Translations under genes and position numbers: made by a program
In this document: positions 1 through 9,362 of the stretch, piece after piece
Layout: each line of letters opens with the position of its first letter
Numbering within the stretch: position 1 is the first letter of the stretch
Notes under the pieces: generated by a model
The model's input: the letters and a program-made list of their open reading frames with translations, nothing else
Databases searched by the model: none
Told to the model about the DNA's origin: nothing
Assembly: GCF_022549495.1 (NCBI RefSeq)
Contig: NZ_JAKZGD010000003.1
Span: 124,001 to 188,000 of the forward strand
Direction: 5' to 3'
From: Acinetobacter sp. ANC 4805
GTDB taxonomy: Bacteria; Pseudomonadota; Gammaproteobacteria; Pseudomonadales; Moraxellaceae
Length of the DNA: 64,000 nt

Positions 1-2
1 GT

Positions 3-764
3 CTCGGTTTAAATGACAATGTCACCTTAGTCTTGCCTGAAGCAACACCATCACCAGCAGGTGTGGTACCACGTTTTAAACGTTTTAAAGTCGTTGGAAT
101 TTTCAGTGTAGGCGCAGAAGTTGATTCGATGGTGGGATATATCGCTTTGAATGATGCTTCTACTTTATTACGCTTGCCAGATGGTGCGCAGGGTGTGCGA
201 TTAAAGTTAGATGATATTTTTGCAGCACCCTCCGTTGCAGATGATATCGTGAAGCAATTACCAAGTAATTTCTATGCATCAAATTGGACGTATACGCACG
301 GTAATTTATTCAATGCGATTCAAATGGAAAAAACCTTGGTTGGTTTGCTCCTTGTTCTCATTATTGTGGTTGCAGCATTTAATATCGTCTCATCACTAGT
401 AATGGTGGTGACGGATAAGAAATCTGATATTGCGATTCTGCGTACTTTAGGTGCTTCACCGTCCATGATCACTAAAATTTTTATGGTACAAGGTACTGTG
501 ATTGGTGTCATTGGGACGATTGCAGGGACAGTGTTAGGTGTAACTTTAGCATTGACCATTAGTGATATTATTTCTTGGTTCAATACTGCTCTAGGTTTGA
601 ACTTGTTTGATGCTTATTTTGTTCACTATCTGCCTTCATATCTCAGATGGCAAGATGTTACGGTAATTGTCACTGTTTCATTATTGATGAGTTTTTTGGC
701 GACAATTTATCCTGCATTACGTGCAGCCAAAGTTCAACCTGCTGAGGCATTACGTTATGAGTAA
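3..764 (+). CDS. LolC/LolE-family lipoprotein-releasing permease, C-terminal part
   Basis: Inner-membrane permease of the LolCDE ABC transporter, which extracts outer-membrane lipoproteins from the inner membrane and passes them to LolA. The frame is open from base 3, so the true start lies upstream of the window. What is visible is the end of the periplasmic domain and a complete FtsX-type domain. There are three membrane segments, near bases 335-405, 480-570 and 655-715, and the family-typical loop with DKKSDIAILRTLGAS after the first. The tail AAKVQPAEALRYE is also typical. The stop overlaps the start of lolD by 8 bp, which implies translational coupling. Whether it is LolC, LolE or a fused LolF-type protein cannot be decided from this part. 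Confidence 0.9.
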   Translation, partial: LGLNDNVTLVLPEATPSPAGVVPRFKRFKVVGIFSVGAEVDSMVGYIALNDASTLLRLPDGAQGVRLKLDDIFAAPSVADDIVKQLPSNFYASNWTYTHGNLFNAIQMEKTLVGLLLVLIIVVAAFNIVSSLVMVVTDKKSDIAILRTLGASPSMITKIFMVQGTVIGVIGTIAGTVLGVTLALTISDIISWFNTALGLNLFDAYFVHYLPSYLRWQDVTVIVTVSLLMSFLATIYPALRAAKVQPAEALRYE

Positions 765-1443
765 GATCGTCTTGGAAGCCAAAGATATTTATAAACATTT
801 TGATGATGGTAAAAGCAAAGTTGAAGTGATTAAAGGTTTATCACTTCAAGTAAAAGCAGGTGAGTTTGTCTCAATTGTCGGTTCGAGTGGTTCAGGTAAA
901 AGTACGTTATTACATGCGCTTGGTGGCTTAGAGCAGCCATCGCAAGGACAAGTCTTTTTGCAAGGTCAGCGTTTTGATAATTTAGGTGAGGCAGAGCGTG
1001 GTTATAAACGGAATCAATATTTAGGTTTTGTTTATCAATTCCACCACTTATTGCCTGAGTTTTCTGCCTTAGAAAATGTAGCCATGCCTTTAATGTTACG
1101 CAGTGAAAGCAATTTTAAAGATGTAAAAAAACAAGTTGAATATCTACTTGATCGAGTTGGTTTATCACATCGTATGGATCATAAACCTGGCGAGTTATCA
1201 GGAGGGGAGCGTCAACGTGTTGCTTTGGCTCGTGCGCTCGTGACCAAACCTGCGGTTGTTTTAGCCGATGAACCAACAGGTAATTTAGATCGTAAAACGG
1301 CACTGAGTATTTTTGAGCTGCTAACAGATCTCAAGAAAGAGTTGAATATGGCGATGTTAATCGTCACTCATGATGAGCAATTGGCTCAATCTGCGGACTC
1401 AATTTTGCATATGCAAGATGGCTTATGGATTGATCCTAAATAA
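757..1443 (+). CDS. lolD: LolD, ATPase of the lipoprotein-releasing ABC transporter
   Basis: Cytoplasmic ATPase that powers LolCE-mediated release of lipoproteins to LolA. The 228-residue product has Walker A GSSGSGKST at residues 42-50, the signature LSGGERQR near 145, Walker B VVLADEP and the switch histidine in VTHDEQ. I chose the ATG at 757 because the protein then begins MSKIVLEAKD, close to known LolD starts. A longer frame from 721 would run well into the permease gene. The gene overlaps the permease by 8 bp and is followed by a good terminator, so the pair ends an operon. Confidence 0.93.
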   Translation: MSKIVLEAKDIYKHFDDGKSKVEVIKGLSLQVKAGEFVSIVGSSGSGKSTLLHALGGLEQPSQGQVFLQGQRFDNLGEAERGYKRNQYLGFVYQFHHLLPEFSALENVAMPLMLRSESNFKDVKKQVEYLLDRVGLSHRMDHKPGELSGGERQRVALARALVTKPAVVLADEPTGNLDRKTALSIFELLTDLKKELNMAMLIVTHDEQLAQSADSILHMQDGLWIDPK

Positions 1444-1466
1444 TTTATTTTGTACAAGCTCTTGTT

Positions 1467-1495
1467 AAAGCCCTGAAAACGGGCTTTAATTTTGC
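1467..1495 (+). terminator. Rho-independent terminator after lolD
   Basis: A 7-bp stem AAAGCCC/GGGCTTT with a 7-nt loop, followed by a T-rich tract, lies 24 bases after the lolD stop. Confidence 0.75.
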
Positions 1496-1528
1496 CTTTA
1501 GAAAAATCAAAAATTTCATTACAAATAA

Positions 1529-3955
1529 ATGTTAAAAATTATTTTATTGGGTTGGATTGCTGGTATTGCAGTCATGGGGCATCACTTCACTGTTGTTGGA
1601 ATGACATGGTGGATTTGGTTGGCTGTTGCAGTTGCAATATTTAGTTTTGGGTTATACAAAAAAGAATATTATTTCTATCACCCTTTTTATAAGGCATTCG
1701 TTTTAATCAGTGCAAGTTGGGGCTTATTTGCTACAGGCTATCATTTTGCAGATTCTGCATTAGAGCAACGACTTCAGTTGAAAGAGTTTGAGGCACAGTC
1801 TTTTGAAGCGATTATTTATATTAAAAACATAGATGAATTAACCGAAGATGGTCATAAACAAGTTGCTGAGGTTCTTAATCGACATAAGCAACCTGTTAAT
1901 TGGTTGCTCTACTTGCAAGAAAATAAAGGTCAGTTGAATCAGAAGCCCTCCTTACAGTTGGGTCATTATTATCGAATTTATGGTCAAATTAAGCCTGCAC
2001 ATAGCTATGCGGTTGCGGGTGCATTTGATCAGGAAAAATGGTTTTTGCAGCAAAATATTATGTCTGCATTTTCAGTGCAGTCTATTCAACCATTAAGCTC
2101 TGATGAAATTTACCGTTTGGGCTATCAACGACATTTAAAGCAACAAAAAAGTATGCAAGCCAAGTTGTTATTGAATGTTGAAATCATGCGTTTGGACTTT
2201 CGGCAGATGTTGAATACTTCAAACTTGCAGCACAAAGGTTTACTTTTAGCATTGCTGACAGGTGATGAAAGCCTGTTATCCAATACCTTAAAACAACAAT
2301 TTCAACAGCTTGGAATTTCGCATTTATTGGCGATTTCAGGCCCACATGTATTGATCTTTGCTTTGATGTTGACCTGGTTCTTACAACGCTTGGTACAATG
2401 TTATTGTCCACAAATATATTTATGGCAGCCGAGACAGATTTTGGTGTTATTGCCATTCTTGTTGAGTGTGCTGCTCTATGTTGCATGTGTTGGTTTCGAA
2501 ATTCCTGCGATGAGAACGCTCTTAACGGTCTTGATTGCGAGTCTTTTTCTTTTCTTTCGGCAGTCAATTCGACCGTTTAGCATATTGATTTATAGTGCAA
2601 GTTTATTATTGCTGTTTGATCCCTTTAGTATCTTATCCGCAGGTTTTTGGCTCTCGTATGGTGCGTGTTTTATTTTACTTAGAATTTATCAAACTATCGT
2701 ACAATTACCAAAAGATCAGCCGCTGACATGGATACAAAAAATATTTTTAGCTGCTAAAGCTTTGATTGAATCTCAATCTAAAATTTTTATCGCTTTACTC
2801 CCTTTGGTTTTGATCTTCTTTCAGCAAGTCTCTTGGGTTGCCCCATTGAGTAACTTAATCGCAATTCCTGTACTGAGTGCTGTGGTTGTCCCATTGGATA
2901 TTCTTGCTGCATGTGTTTGGCTCACCATTCCAGTTTTAGGAAAGTTTTTATTCCAACTCAATGATTTTGTATTGTCTTTATTACTGTGGATGCTTGATAC
3001 GTTACAGCAGATTGCACCTCAGTTATATGGTGTAAGTTATACGCCTTTGATGATGCTAATGTTTATTCTTGGTCTGATCATCTTGTTTATGCCAAGAGGG
3101 ACGATTCCGAAAGCTTGGGCTTTGATTTGTTTTCTACCGATATTGCTTGGAGTGAAAGTACAGCCAACAGTTTTGAATATTTTAGATGTAGGGCAAGGAC
3201 AGGCTATTCTTTTACAACATCCCGAACAAACCGTCATGATTGATACGGGTGGTTTGTATAATGAAACTAAATTTAGTTTAGGAGAGCGCGTTGTTATTCC
3301 ATTTTTAAGGCAACAAGGCATACGTTATTTAGATCATGTGATCTTGTCACATCTTGATCAAGACCATAGTGGTGCATTTCCAGTGATCCAAAAAACCTTT
3401 GCAATTACTCAGGTACAGTCAAATGAATATGATCAAAAAATGCAGTTCAAAGATAATTTTTCATTTTGCCAACAAGGTCAGCATTGGTCATATCCTAATC
3501 TGAACATTGAAATTTTATTGCCTAGATCGGAGGAGCTGATTTATGCAAAGGACCAGCAAAATGAATATTCTTGCGTGGTGTATTTACAATTTTTGAATGC
3601 ACAACCTTATCAAAACTTTTTGATTATGGGCGATGCAGATTGGGAGGCTGAATATAAATTATTACAGCAATATCCCGATTTAAAAGTGGATGTTTTGATA
3701 CTGGGGCATCATGGCAGTAAACATAGTTCTGCTTATGATTTTCTAGCGACGTTAAAACCTAAATTGGCAATTGCCTCAGCAGGGTTTGATAATCGCTATG
3801 GTCATCCGAGTCAGGAGTTGAAAAATCGTTTACAGGCTTTAAATATTCCATTACTGACGACAGTTCAAGCAGGAACGATCAGCTTTGTTTTTGAAAATCG
3901 CAAAGTTGAACTCAAACAACAAAGACAGCAAATGAGATGGCTAGAGAGAAAATAG
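1529..3955 (+). CDS. comEC: ComEC/Rec2 DNA uptake channel protein
   Basis: Inner-membrane channel that moves single-stranded DNA into the cytoplasm during natural transformation. The 808-residue protein has the standard three-part layout. An N-terminal membrane and soluble DUF4131-like part covers about residues 1-190. The polytopic Competence domain covers about 225-530 and carries LLTGDESLLS and the LAISGPHVLIFAL segment. A metallo-beta-lactamase-like domain starts near 545 with ILDVGQGQAIL, then SHLDQDHSGAFP near 608 and LGHHGSKHSS near 725. Length is normal and no frameshift is visible, so competence is likely intact at this locus. It is transcribed separately from lolD because a terminator intervenes. 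Confidence 0.94.
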   Translation: MLKIILLGWIAGIAVMGHHFTVVGMTWWIWLAVAVAIFSFGLYKKEYYFYHPFYKAFVLISASWGLFATGYHFADSALEQRLQLKEFEAQSFEAIIYIKNIDELTEDGHKQVAEVLNRHKQPVNWLLYLQENKGQLNQKPSLQLGHYYRIYGQIKPAHSYAVAGAFDQEKWFLQQNIMSAFSVQSIQPLSSDEIYRLGYQRHLKQQKSMQAKLLLNVEIMRLDFRQMLNTSNLQHKGLLLALLTGDESLLSNTLKQQFQQLGISHLLAISGPHVLIFALMLTWFLQRLVQCYCPQIYLWQPRQILVLLPFLLSVLLYVACVGFEIPAMRTLLTVLIASLFLFFRQSIRPFSILIYSASLLLLFDPFSILSAGFWLSYGACFILLRIYQTIVQLPKDQPLTWIQKIFLAAKALIESQSKIFIALLPLVLIFFQQVSWVAPLSNLIAIPVLSAVVVPLDILAACVWLTIPVLGKFLFQLNDFVLSLLLWMLDTLQQIAPQLYGVSYTPLMMLMFILGLIILFMPRGTIPKAWALICFLPILLGVKVQPTVLNILDVGQGQAILLQHPEQTVMIDTGGLYNETKFSLGERVVIPFLRQQGIRYLDHVILSHLDQDHSGAFPVIQKTFAITQVQSNEYDQKMQFKDNFSFCQQGQHWSYPNLNIEILLPRSEELIYAKDQQNEYSCVVYLQFLNAQPYQNFLIMGDADWEAEYKLLQQYPDLKVDVLILGHHGSKHSSAYDFLATLKPKLAIASAGFDNRYGHPSQELKNRLQALNIPLLTTVQAGTISFVFENRKVELKQQRQQMRWLERK

Positions 3956-4026
3956 CCTAAGTTGCTTGTATTCGATTGACGTTCCTGAAAGCCATATTCT
4001 ATGTAATCGAGTTGACTCGGCTTAAA

Positions 4027-4983
4027 TTAAATATTCTCTTGTTGTTGAGCCTGTCTACGAACTTCAGCAACTTTCGCTAAAGCCTCATCAGCATCAATAT
4101 CATAAATCCGATTTAAGCTTGGGTGAGCGCTAAATCGTTTATAACTCCAATGATAATGCATAGGATAGCGTTGAATTAGATTTTCTAAGGTTTGATGAAT
4201 GAGCAGCGTACCATCTTCAGCACTACCTTCATAAATTTGAGGATTGATAGGCTCGATATGCATATCAAAGCCACCTTGATCATTTCTCATGGCATAAATA
4301 AATAAAGCCTCAGCTTTAGTTTTTTGAATGAGTTTTGCGCTCAAACTACTAGAGGCAAGTGGAATACCAAAATAATTGATCATTTCACCGCCATGATCAG
4401 GGGTGTGATCAGGCAAAATTGCTGTGGTTCCACCTAATTTTAAGGCTTTAAAAACTTGTCTAACACCACTTTCATCAGTAGGAACAAGATTCGCTTGCTC
4501 ACGACTACGCGCATCACGGACAAAACGGTCAGCACCGGGATTTTTAACAGGCTTATAAAGGATTGTCATTTGTGTGTACTTCGATAGCCATGCATTCATA
4601 ACTTCCCAAGTCCCAAAATGAGGAATGACGAGGACTAACCCTTTTTGCTGTGCCAAAGCTTCATGAAAATAATGCTCGCCATGAATCTTTTGAATACGCT
4701 GAATGTTTTTCTCATTTGATGCCCCCCAAATGCTCACAAATTCAAAATAAGAGGTCAGTTCATTTTTAATTGCTTGTTTTTTTAATTGATTTATTTCTTG
4801 TTTAGATCGTTCAGGAAATGCAATCTGTAGATTGAGCTGTATGATTCTTGATAATTTAGAAAGCTGAAGCGCATTGATCAGTAACGCAACAAAGCGTGCG
4901 ATAAAACGACCTAATTGAAGTGGCTGATGACTCAGGATTTGTATGAGACGGTAATTGCTATTTGTTGATTTGGGGGCTGCCAT
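4027..4983 (-). CDS. Lipid A biosynthesis lauroyl/myristoyl acyltransferase (LpxL/HtrB family)
   Basis: Inner-membrane acyltransferase that adds a secondary acyl chain to lipid A precursors. The 318-residue product carries the family motif H-x4-E in VIPHFGTWEV near residue 120, and the conserved block ILPDHTPDHGGE near 190. The stretch before residue 45 is mildly hydrophobic and should anchor the protein to the membrane. It is convergent with comEC and divergent from the sppA-like gene. I cannot tell LpxL from LpxM specificity by eye. Acinetobacter normally encodes both, so the symbol is left blank. Confidence 0.85.
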   Translation of the reverse strand: MAAPKSTNSNYRLIQILSHQPLQLGRFIARFVALLINALQLSKLSRIIQLNLQIAFPERSKQEINQLKKQAIKNELTSYFEFVSIWGASNEKNIQRIQKIHGEHYFHEALAQQKGLVLVIPHFGTWEVMNAWLSKYTQMTILYKPVKNPGADRFVRDARSREQANLVPTDESGVRQVFKALKLGGTTAILPDHTPDHGGEMINYFGIPLASSSLSAKLIQKTKAEALFIYAMRNDQGGFDMHIEPINPQIYEGSAEDGTLLIHQTLENLIQRYPMHYHWSYKRFSAHPSLNRIYDIDADEALAKVAEVRRQAQQQENI

Positions 4984-5081
4984 ATATCAAACATTAAAAA
5001 AATTACAAGAGAAGAGTATAGCGTATAAAATAATTATAAGTTAAAACAAGTTATTTAAACAGTTTTCTATAAATCCGCGTA

Positions 5082-5087
5082 TATAAT
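5082..5087 (+). promoter_or_regulatory. Candidate -10 box for the sppA-like gene
   Basis: A perfect TATAAT lies 34 bases before the ATG at 5122, in the divergent gap between the acyltransferase and peptidase genes. No convincing -35 is visible at 17-bp spacing, so this is tentative. Confidence 0.4.
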
Positions 5088-5121
5088 AAAGCCACTTTAC
5101 AATATATTGGATTGGAATCTT

Positions 5122-6144
5122 ATGTCCGATTGGCCACCAAAACCACAAAATGAACCTACAAATAGCAATAATGTGACAGGTAAAGAATGGCAAATTTTAG
5201 AAAAAGCTGTTTTAGCTTCTGTCGAAGAACAACGTCGTAGTCGCCGTTGGAGCATTTTTTTTAAATGCTTAGGTTTTGCATATTTACTTATTGTATTGAT
5301 TGCAATGACTAAAGGATGTTCGACTTCAGCAGAGAAATCAGCCACAAATGTTGGCAGTGATCATTTGGCGATTGTTGATATTATAGGAACAATTGATTCA
5401 TCTAGTGGTCAATCTACAGTCAATAGTGAAGATACCAATAAAGCATTAAATCGTGCATTTGAAGCGACAGGCAGTAAAGCAGTTGTTTTAAATATTAACT
5501 CTCCTGGTGGTTCACCAGTCCAATCAGATGAGATTTGGCAAGAGATTCGTTATCTGAAAAAACAACATCCAGATAAAAAAGTTTATGCTGTGATTGGTGA
5601 TATGGGAGCATCTGGTGCTTATTATATTGCTTCTGCAGCAGATGAGATTGTTGTTAATCCATCAAGCTTAGTTGGCTCAATTGGTGTGATTATGCCGAAC
5701 TATGGTTTGAGTGGTTTAGCACAAAAACTAGGTGTTGAAGATCGTACTTTAACTTCTGGGAATAATAAAGATATTCTGAGCATGACGAAACCAATCAATC
5801 CTGCACAGCAAGCACATGTACAAGCAGTTTTAGATAATGTGCATACACATTTTATTAATGCAGTCAAAGATGGTCGTGGTAAACGTTTGAAATCAAATGA
5901 TCCTACAATTTTCTCTGGTTTATTTTGGACAGGTGAGCAAGCGATTGCACTTGGCATTGCAGATCGTAGTGGTAGTATTACTACGTTGATGCGTGATCTT
6001 AAAGTAGATCAAAAAGTGGATTATACCGTTCAACGTAATCCATTAGAGTCTATTTTAGGGCGTATGGGTACGAAAATTGGTGAGGGGATTAGCAGTTCTC
6101 TTACAGCACAATTGGAAACCCAACAAAACGCAAAAATACAATAA
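5122..6144 (+). CDS. S49 family signal peptide peptidase (SppA/SohB type)
   Basis: Membrane-anchored serine protease of the SppA family, which degrades cleaved signal peptides and other membrane fragments. A single transmembrane helix lies near residues 50-68 (FLAYLL-like, followed by a Cys). The ClpP-fold domain holds INSPGGSPVQSDEIW near 128, MGASGAYYIASAADE around the likely nucleophile Ser, and VGSIGVIMPNYGL after it. About 340 residues matches the short single-domain form rather than the duplicated E. coli SppA. The ATG at 5122 (MSDWPPKPQ) is preferred over an upstream TTG at 5107. It is followed by its own terminator. Confidence 0.88.
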   Translation: MSDWPPKPQNEPTNSNNVTGKEWQILEKAVLASVEEQRRSRRWSIFFKCLGFAYLLIVLIAMTKGCSTSAEKSATNVGSDHLAIVDIIGTIDSSSGQSTVNSEDTNKALNRAFEATGSKAVVLNINSPGGSPVQSDEIWQEIRYLKKQHPDKKVYAVIGDMGASGAYYIASAADEIVVNPSSLVGSIGVIMPNYGLSGLAQKLGVEDRTLTSGNNKDILSMTKPINPAQQAHVQAVLDNVHTHFINAVKDGRGKRLKSNDPTIFSGLFWTGEQAIALGIADRSGSITTLMRDLKVDQKVDYTVQRNPLESILGRMGTKIGEGISSSLTAQLETQQNAKIQ

Positions 6145-6208
6145 TGTATAGATAGTCATGTATTTCGATTAAAGCTTGGCTTTATTGAAAAATATATTGC
6201 TCATACTC

Positions 6209-6236
6209 AGGCTGTGAAATTCACAGCCTTTTTATT
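6209..6236 (+). terminator. Rho-independent terminator after the sppA-like gene
   Basis: A perfect 9-bp stem AGGCTGTGA/TCACAGCCT with a 3-nt loop is followed directly by TTTTATT. Confidence 0.85.
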
Positions 6237-6330
6237 CTAAACGTAACTGGACAGTTCTCCCTTTTAAATTGCAAAGCATTTGCAGCGCGAGATAATCGAC
6301 CCATCAATACATAAATTGAAAGACAAACTT

Positions 6331-7122
6331 ATGAAACCTTTGATTCATTTTGCACATGCCAATGGTGTTCCTTCTAAAGTTTATCAAAAGCTATTTGACC
6401 AGTTAAAAGATCAATATGACATTATCTGTGTGGCAGAGATTGGCACGGATAAACGCTATCCGATTACACATGGTTGGACGTATTTGGTTGATCAAATCAT
6501 TGATAGTATTGTGCAACAATCACAAGGTCGAAAAGTCATTGGTCTAGGACATTCATTAGGTTCTGTATTGACATTGATGGCGGCTTATCGTCGCCCTGAA
6601 TTATTTTCTCAAGTGATCATGCTTGATCCGCCATTTATTATTGGTAAAGCTTCTTTTGCTTTTCATCTTGCTAAAGTGTTTAAGCCTAAATTGGTCGATA
6701 AAATTACGCCAGCAGGCCTATCAGTACGTCGTCGCGATCATTGGGAATCTCGAGAACAAGCAGCAGAGCTGTTGGGTTCAAGAGGGTTTTATCAACACTT
6801 TGATGCAGATTGTTTCCAAGCTTATATTCAGCATGCTTTGAGCAATGATCCGTTGAAGGGTGGTGTGACTTTAACCATTCCGAAAGTAGATGAGGTTGCA
6901 ATGTTTAGAACCACACCTTCGATGTGGTGGTTACCAATGCCAAAACCTAAAGTGCCTGTTCATTTGGTCGTTGGTCGTGAAAGTGTGTTCTTAAAACAGA
7001 AACTTCCTCAAGTCGCACAGCGAAAATTGGGTATTCCTTTTTCAGTTGTTAATGGTGGGCATATGTTCCCATTAGAGCATCCGATGGAAATAGTAGAGAA
7101 AATTAAAAGTTTAGTGGTGTGA
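6331..7122 (+). CDS. Alpha/beta hydrolase of unknown substrate
   Basis: A 263-residue single-domain hydrolase of the alpha/beta fold. The nucleophile elbow is GLGHSLGSV near residue 75, with Ser as nucleophile. The catalytic His is likely the one in NGGHMFPLEHP near the C terminus. The Asp is probably in the LVVGRES region or nearby. The ATG at 6331 (MKPLIHFAHANG) is chosen because family members start with this FAHANG segment, and a purine-rich stretch precedes it. A TTG at 6281 would add 17 unlikely residues. It stands alone after a terminator, so context gives no hint of substrate. It is likely cytoplasmic, as no signal peptide is seen. Confidence 0.8.
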   Translation: MKPLIHFAHANGVPSKVYQKLFDQLKDQYDIICVAEIGTDKRYPITHGWTYLVDQIIDSIVQQSQGRKVIGLGHSLGSVLTLMAAYRRPELFSQVIMLDPPFIIGKASFAFHLAKVFKPKLVDKITPAGLSVRRRDHWESREQAAELLGSRGFYQHFDADCFQAYIQHALSNDPLKGGVTLTIPKVDEVAMFRTTPSMWWLPMPKPKVPVHLVVGRESVFLKQKLPQVAQRKLGIPFSVVNGGHMFPLEHPMEIVEKIKSLVV

Positions 7123-7130
7123 TTGCTTAG

Positions 7131-7367
7131 ATGACAAATGTTGAAATTATTCTTAATGTACTCAGCTTCTTGGTTATGGAAATGAAAGTAGCCAAGCAAG
7201 AGTGCTGATTCTTTGACGAGTATCGACTAAAGGTTGAATATATAAATAATTTTTTAGATATATTTAGTCTTTCGCTAAGCAATCTACAAGAGCAAGAGGA
7301 ACTCATAAGATTATTTGATCAATTTAATTATAAAAACTGGCAGGAAATTGATCAGTATTCTTTTTAA
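7131..7367 (+). pseudogene. Small 78-codon reading frame interrupted by one in-frame TGA
   Basis: Reading from the ATG at 7131 gives 25 codons (MTNVEIILNVLSFLVMEM...), then TGA at 7206-7208. The same frame then stays open for 52 more codons (FFDEYRLKVEYINNF... to NWQEIDQYSF) up to TAA at 7365. The downstream part reads like real protein: acidic, amphipathic and free of further stops, in AT-rich DNA where stops are common. No ATG restarts it. The simplest reading is a nonsense mutation in a small gene about 8 bp after the hydrolase. A sequencing error or chance run is possible. I do not recognise a family. Confidence 0.4.
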
Positions 7368-7531
7368 GAACAAGTGAGTATTACTTCTTTCTTAGCTTGA
7401 AAGTTTTTTATTGTATTTAAATAGCGAAAATGATGTGGATGAAACCATGGCACGGCTAAATCTTTTTCAAGAATTTTTTTGTGTTATCTCTTTAAGCCAT
7501 AAAAAAACACATCCGAAGATGTGTTTTATTT
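7368..7531. other. Non-coding remainder of the gap before purN
   Basis: Nothing coding is seen between the interrupted small frame and purN. The only structure is the terminator at 7501-7532. The rest is AT-rich without clear promoter or repeat. Confidence 0.5.
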
Positions 7532-7532
7532 T
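7501..7532 (-). terminator. Terminator for purMN
   Basis: A 9-bp stem AAACACATC/GATGTGTTT with loop CGAA has A-rich and T-rich flanks, so it can work in both directions. It lies directly after the purN stop on the minus strand. Confidence 0.8.
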
Positions 7533-8158
7533 TAGAATTGAGCAAATTGAATTGGTCGTTCTAAAGGTTTTTTATTGAAATATGCTTGACCGTTTGTCCA
7601 AGTGAGTTGACCATTACATAACCATTCTGCAACCTGAGGGTAGATGAAGTGTTCAAGCTCATGCACACGTTGTGCTAGGCTTTCTACATTATCATTCAAA
7701 CTCACTTGAATTGCAGATTGCGCAATACTTTGTCCAGCATCAAGTTCAGCAGTGACAAAGTGAACGGTGCAACCATGCAGGCGATCTCCAGTATTTAATA
7801 CGCGTTGATGTGTATTAATCCCTTTATAAACAGGGAGGAGAGAGGGATGGATATTTAACATTTTACCTTGCCATTTGCTGACAAAGTTTGGTGTTAAAAT
7901 ACGCATAAAGCCTGCAAGAATGACTAAGTCAACTTCCCATGCAAGCAATTGCTGATGCATCGCATCGTCAAAGCTTTCTCGATCTGGGTAATCTTTATGT
8001 GAAATAACAGCGGTTGCAATATTGGCTTTCTCAGCACGTTGTAATGCATAGGCATTAGCTTTATTTGAGAGTACACCAATGATTTGCCCCGATAGATTTG
8101 CATCTATCAGGGCTTGTAAGTTGCTACCATTGCCTGAGACAAGTACAGCAATTCTCAT
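7532..8158 (-). CDS. purN: Phosphoribosylglycinamide formyltransferase PurN
   Basis: Third step of de novo purine synthesis: transfers formyl from 10-formyl-tetrahydrofolate to GAR, giving FGAR. The 208-residue product starts with [18 protein letters not shown], the substrate phosphate-binding loop. The catalytic block is NIHPSLLPVYKG near residue 105 (Asn and His), with LDAGQSI near 140 supplying the Asp. Length is normal. The start codon shares one base with the purM stop, so the two are translationally coupled in a purMN operon that ends at a strong terminator. Confidence 0.96.
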   Translation of the reverse strand: MRIAVLVSGNGSNLQALIDANLSGQIIGVLSNKANAYALQRAEKANIATAVISHKDYPDRESFDDAMHQQLLAWEVDLVILAGFMRILTPNFVSKWQGKMLNIHPSLLPVYKGINTHQRVLNTGDRLHGCTVHFVTAELDAGQSIAQSAIQVSLNDNVESLAQRVHELEHFIYPQVAEWLCNGQLTWTNGQAYFNKKPLERPIQFAQF

Positions 8159-9228
8159 TATGCAAAGATCACGCGAATTTTTTCGTCTGCACTTTCAACT
8201 GATTCAGCATTTTCTTGGATATGACCAATTTTCCATGCTTTTTCACCTTGAGCATTTAATAGGTCAATTGCTTTATCAGCTTCGCTTGCATCAACAGCGA
8301 TTACCATACCAACGCCACAGTTAAATGTACGATACATTTCAAAACGTTCTACGTTACCTTCACGTTGTAACAGTTGGAATAGTTCTGACCATTCCCAGCT
8401 TGATTCATCAATCACAGCTTGTGCGCCATTTGGAAGAACGCGAGGTAAGTTACCTGGCAAACCACCGCCTGTGATATGAGCCATTGCATGGACATCAACT
8501 TGTTTGCAAAGTTCGAGTACAGGTTTTACGTAAATGCGTGTTGGTTCCATTGCAACATCTGCAAGTGGACGACCATCAACGATTTGAGTTAAATCAACAT
8601 TCTTAACATCTAAAATTTTGCGTAGTAATGAGTAACCATTTGAGTGAGCACCACTCGATGCAACACCGATGAGTACATCACCAGATTTCACTTTAGTGCC
8701 ATCAATAATTTTACTATGCTCAACTACACCAACAGCAAAACCAGCAAGATCATAATCTTCGCCTTCATACATGCCTGGCATTTCAGCAGTTTCACCACCA
8801 ACAAGTGCACAGCCAGCAAGTTCACAACCTTTACCAATACCCGTGACGACATTTGCTGCAACATCAACATTCAAATGACCTGTTGCATAGTAATCTAGGA
8901 AAAATAATGGTTCAGCGCCACAAACGAGTAAATCGTTTACACACATTGCAACAAGATCTTGACCAATTGTGTCATGACGATTTAGGTTTAACGCTAAACG
9001 TAATTTTGTACCTACGCCGTCTGTGCCAGAAACCAATACAGGTTCTTCATAGCCTTTTGGAATTTTGCATAGTGCGCCAAAACCACCAAGACCGCCCATT
9101 ACTTCAGGACGAGTGGTACGCTTAGCGACAGATTTGATACGATCGACCAGTGCGTCGCCCGCTTCAATGTCGACGCCCGCATCTTTATAGCTTAAACCAG
9201 TATTTGGGGTAGAAGTTGAGTTGCTCAT
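8158..9228 (-). CDS. purM: Phosphoribosylformylglycinamidine cyclo-ligase PurM
   Basis: AIR synthetase, fifth step of purine synthesis: ATP-dependent ring closure of FGAM. The 356-residue protein shows the PurM-family elements [15 protein letters not shown] near residue 65, [14 protein letters not shown] near 145 and [17 protein letters not shown] near 250. It is first in the purMN operon and divergent from the perM-like gene, with 134 bp between them to hold both promoters. No PurR-type operator is recognisable by eye. Confidence 0.97.
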   Translation of the reverse strand: MSNSTSTPNTGLSYKDAGVDIEAGDALVDRIKSVAKRTTRPEVMGGLGGFGALCKIPKGYEEPVLVSGTDGVGTKLRLALNLNRHDTIGQDLVAMCVNDLLVCGAEPLFFLDYYATGHLNVDVAANVVTGIGKGCELAGCALVGGETAEMPGMYEGEDYDLAGFAVGVVEHSKIIDGTKVKSGDVLIGVASSGAHSNGYSLLRKILDVKNVDLTQIVDGRPLADVAMEPTRIYVKPVLELCKQVDVHAMAHITGGGLPGNLPRVLPNGAQAVIDESSWEWSELFQLLQREGNVERFEMYRTFNCGVGMVIAVDASEADKAIDLLNAQGEKAWKIGHIQENAESVESADEKIRVIFA

Positions 9229-9362
9229 AGTGAAGTCTCCGCATTGGCGGCAGATTATAACCTGAATATACGAAACTCTTATGTTATTTATGCTCGAAAA
9301 TGCTATCTTTAATTAAATTTTTTTCCCATTTATAACGATTACACGAAAAAAGGCTAGATTTT

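Noticed and set aside
1529..3955. comEC as part of an unusual defence or uptake island
   Set aside because: It is a complete, ordinary ComEC in a housekeeping context. Nothing around it suggests more.
6271..6330. Upstream TTG start for the alpha/beta hydrolase
   Set aside because: The added residues are not hydrolase-like, and the ATG at 6331 begins the family-typical segment.
7206..7208. In-frame TGA as a selenocysteine codon
   Set aside because: No SECIS-like hairpin directly after it could be seen and no selenoprotein family matches. A nonsense mutation is simpler.
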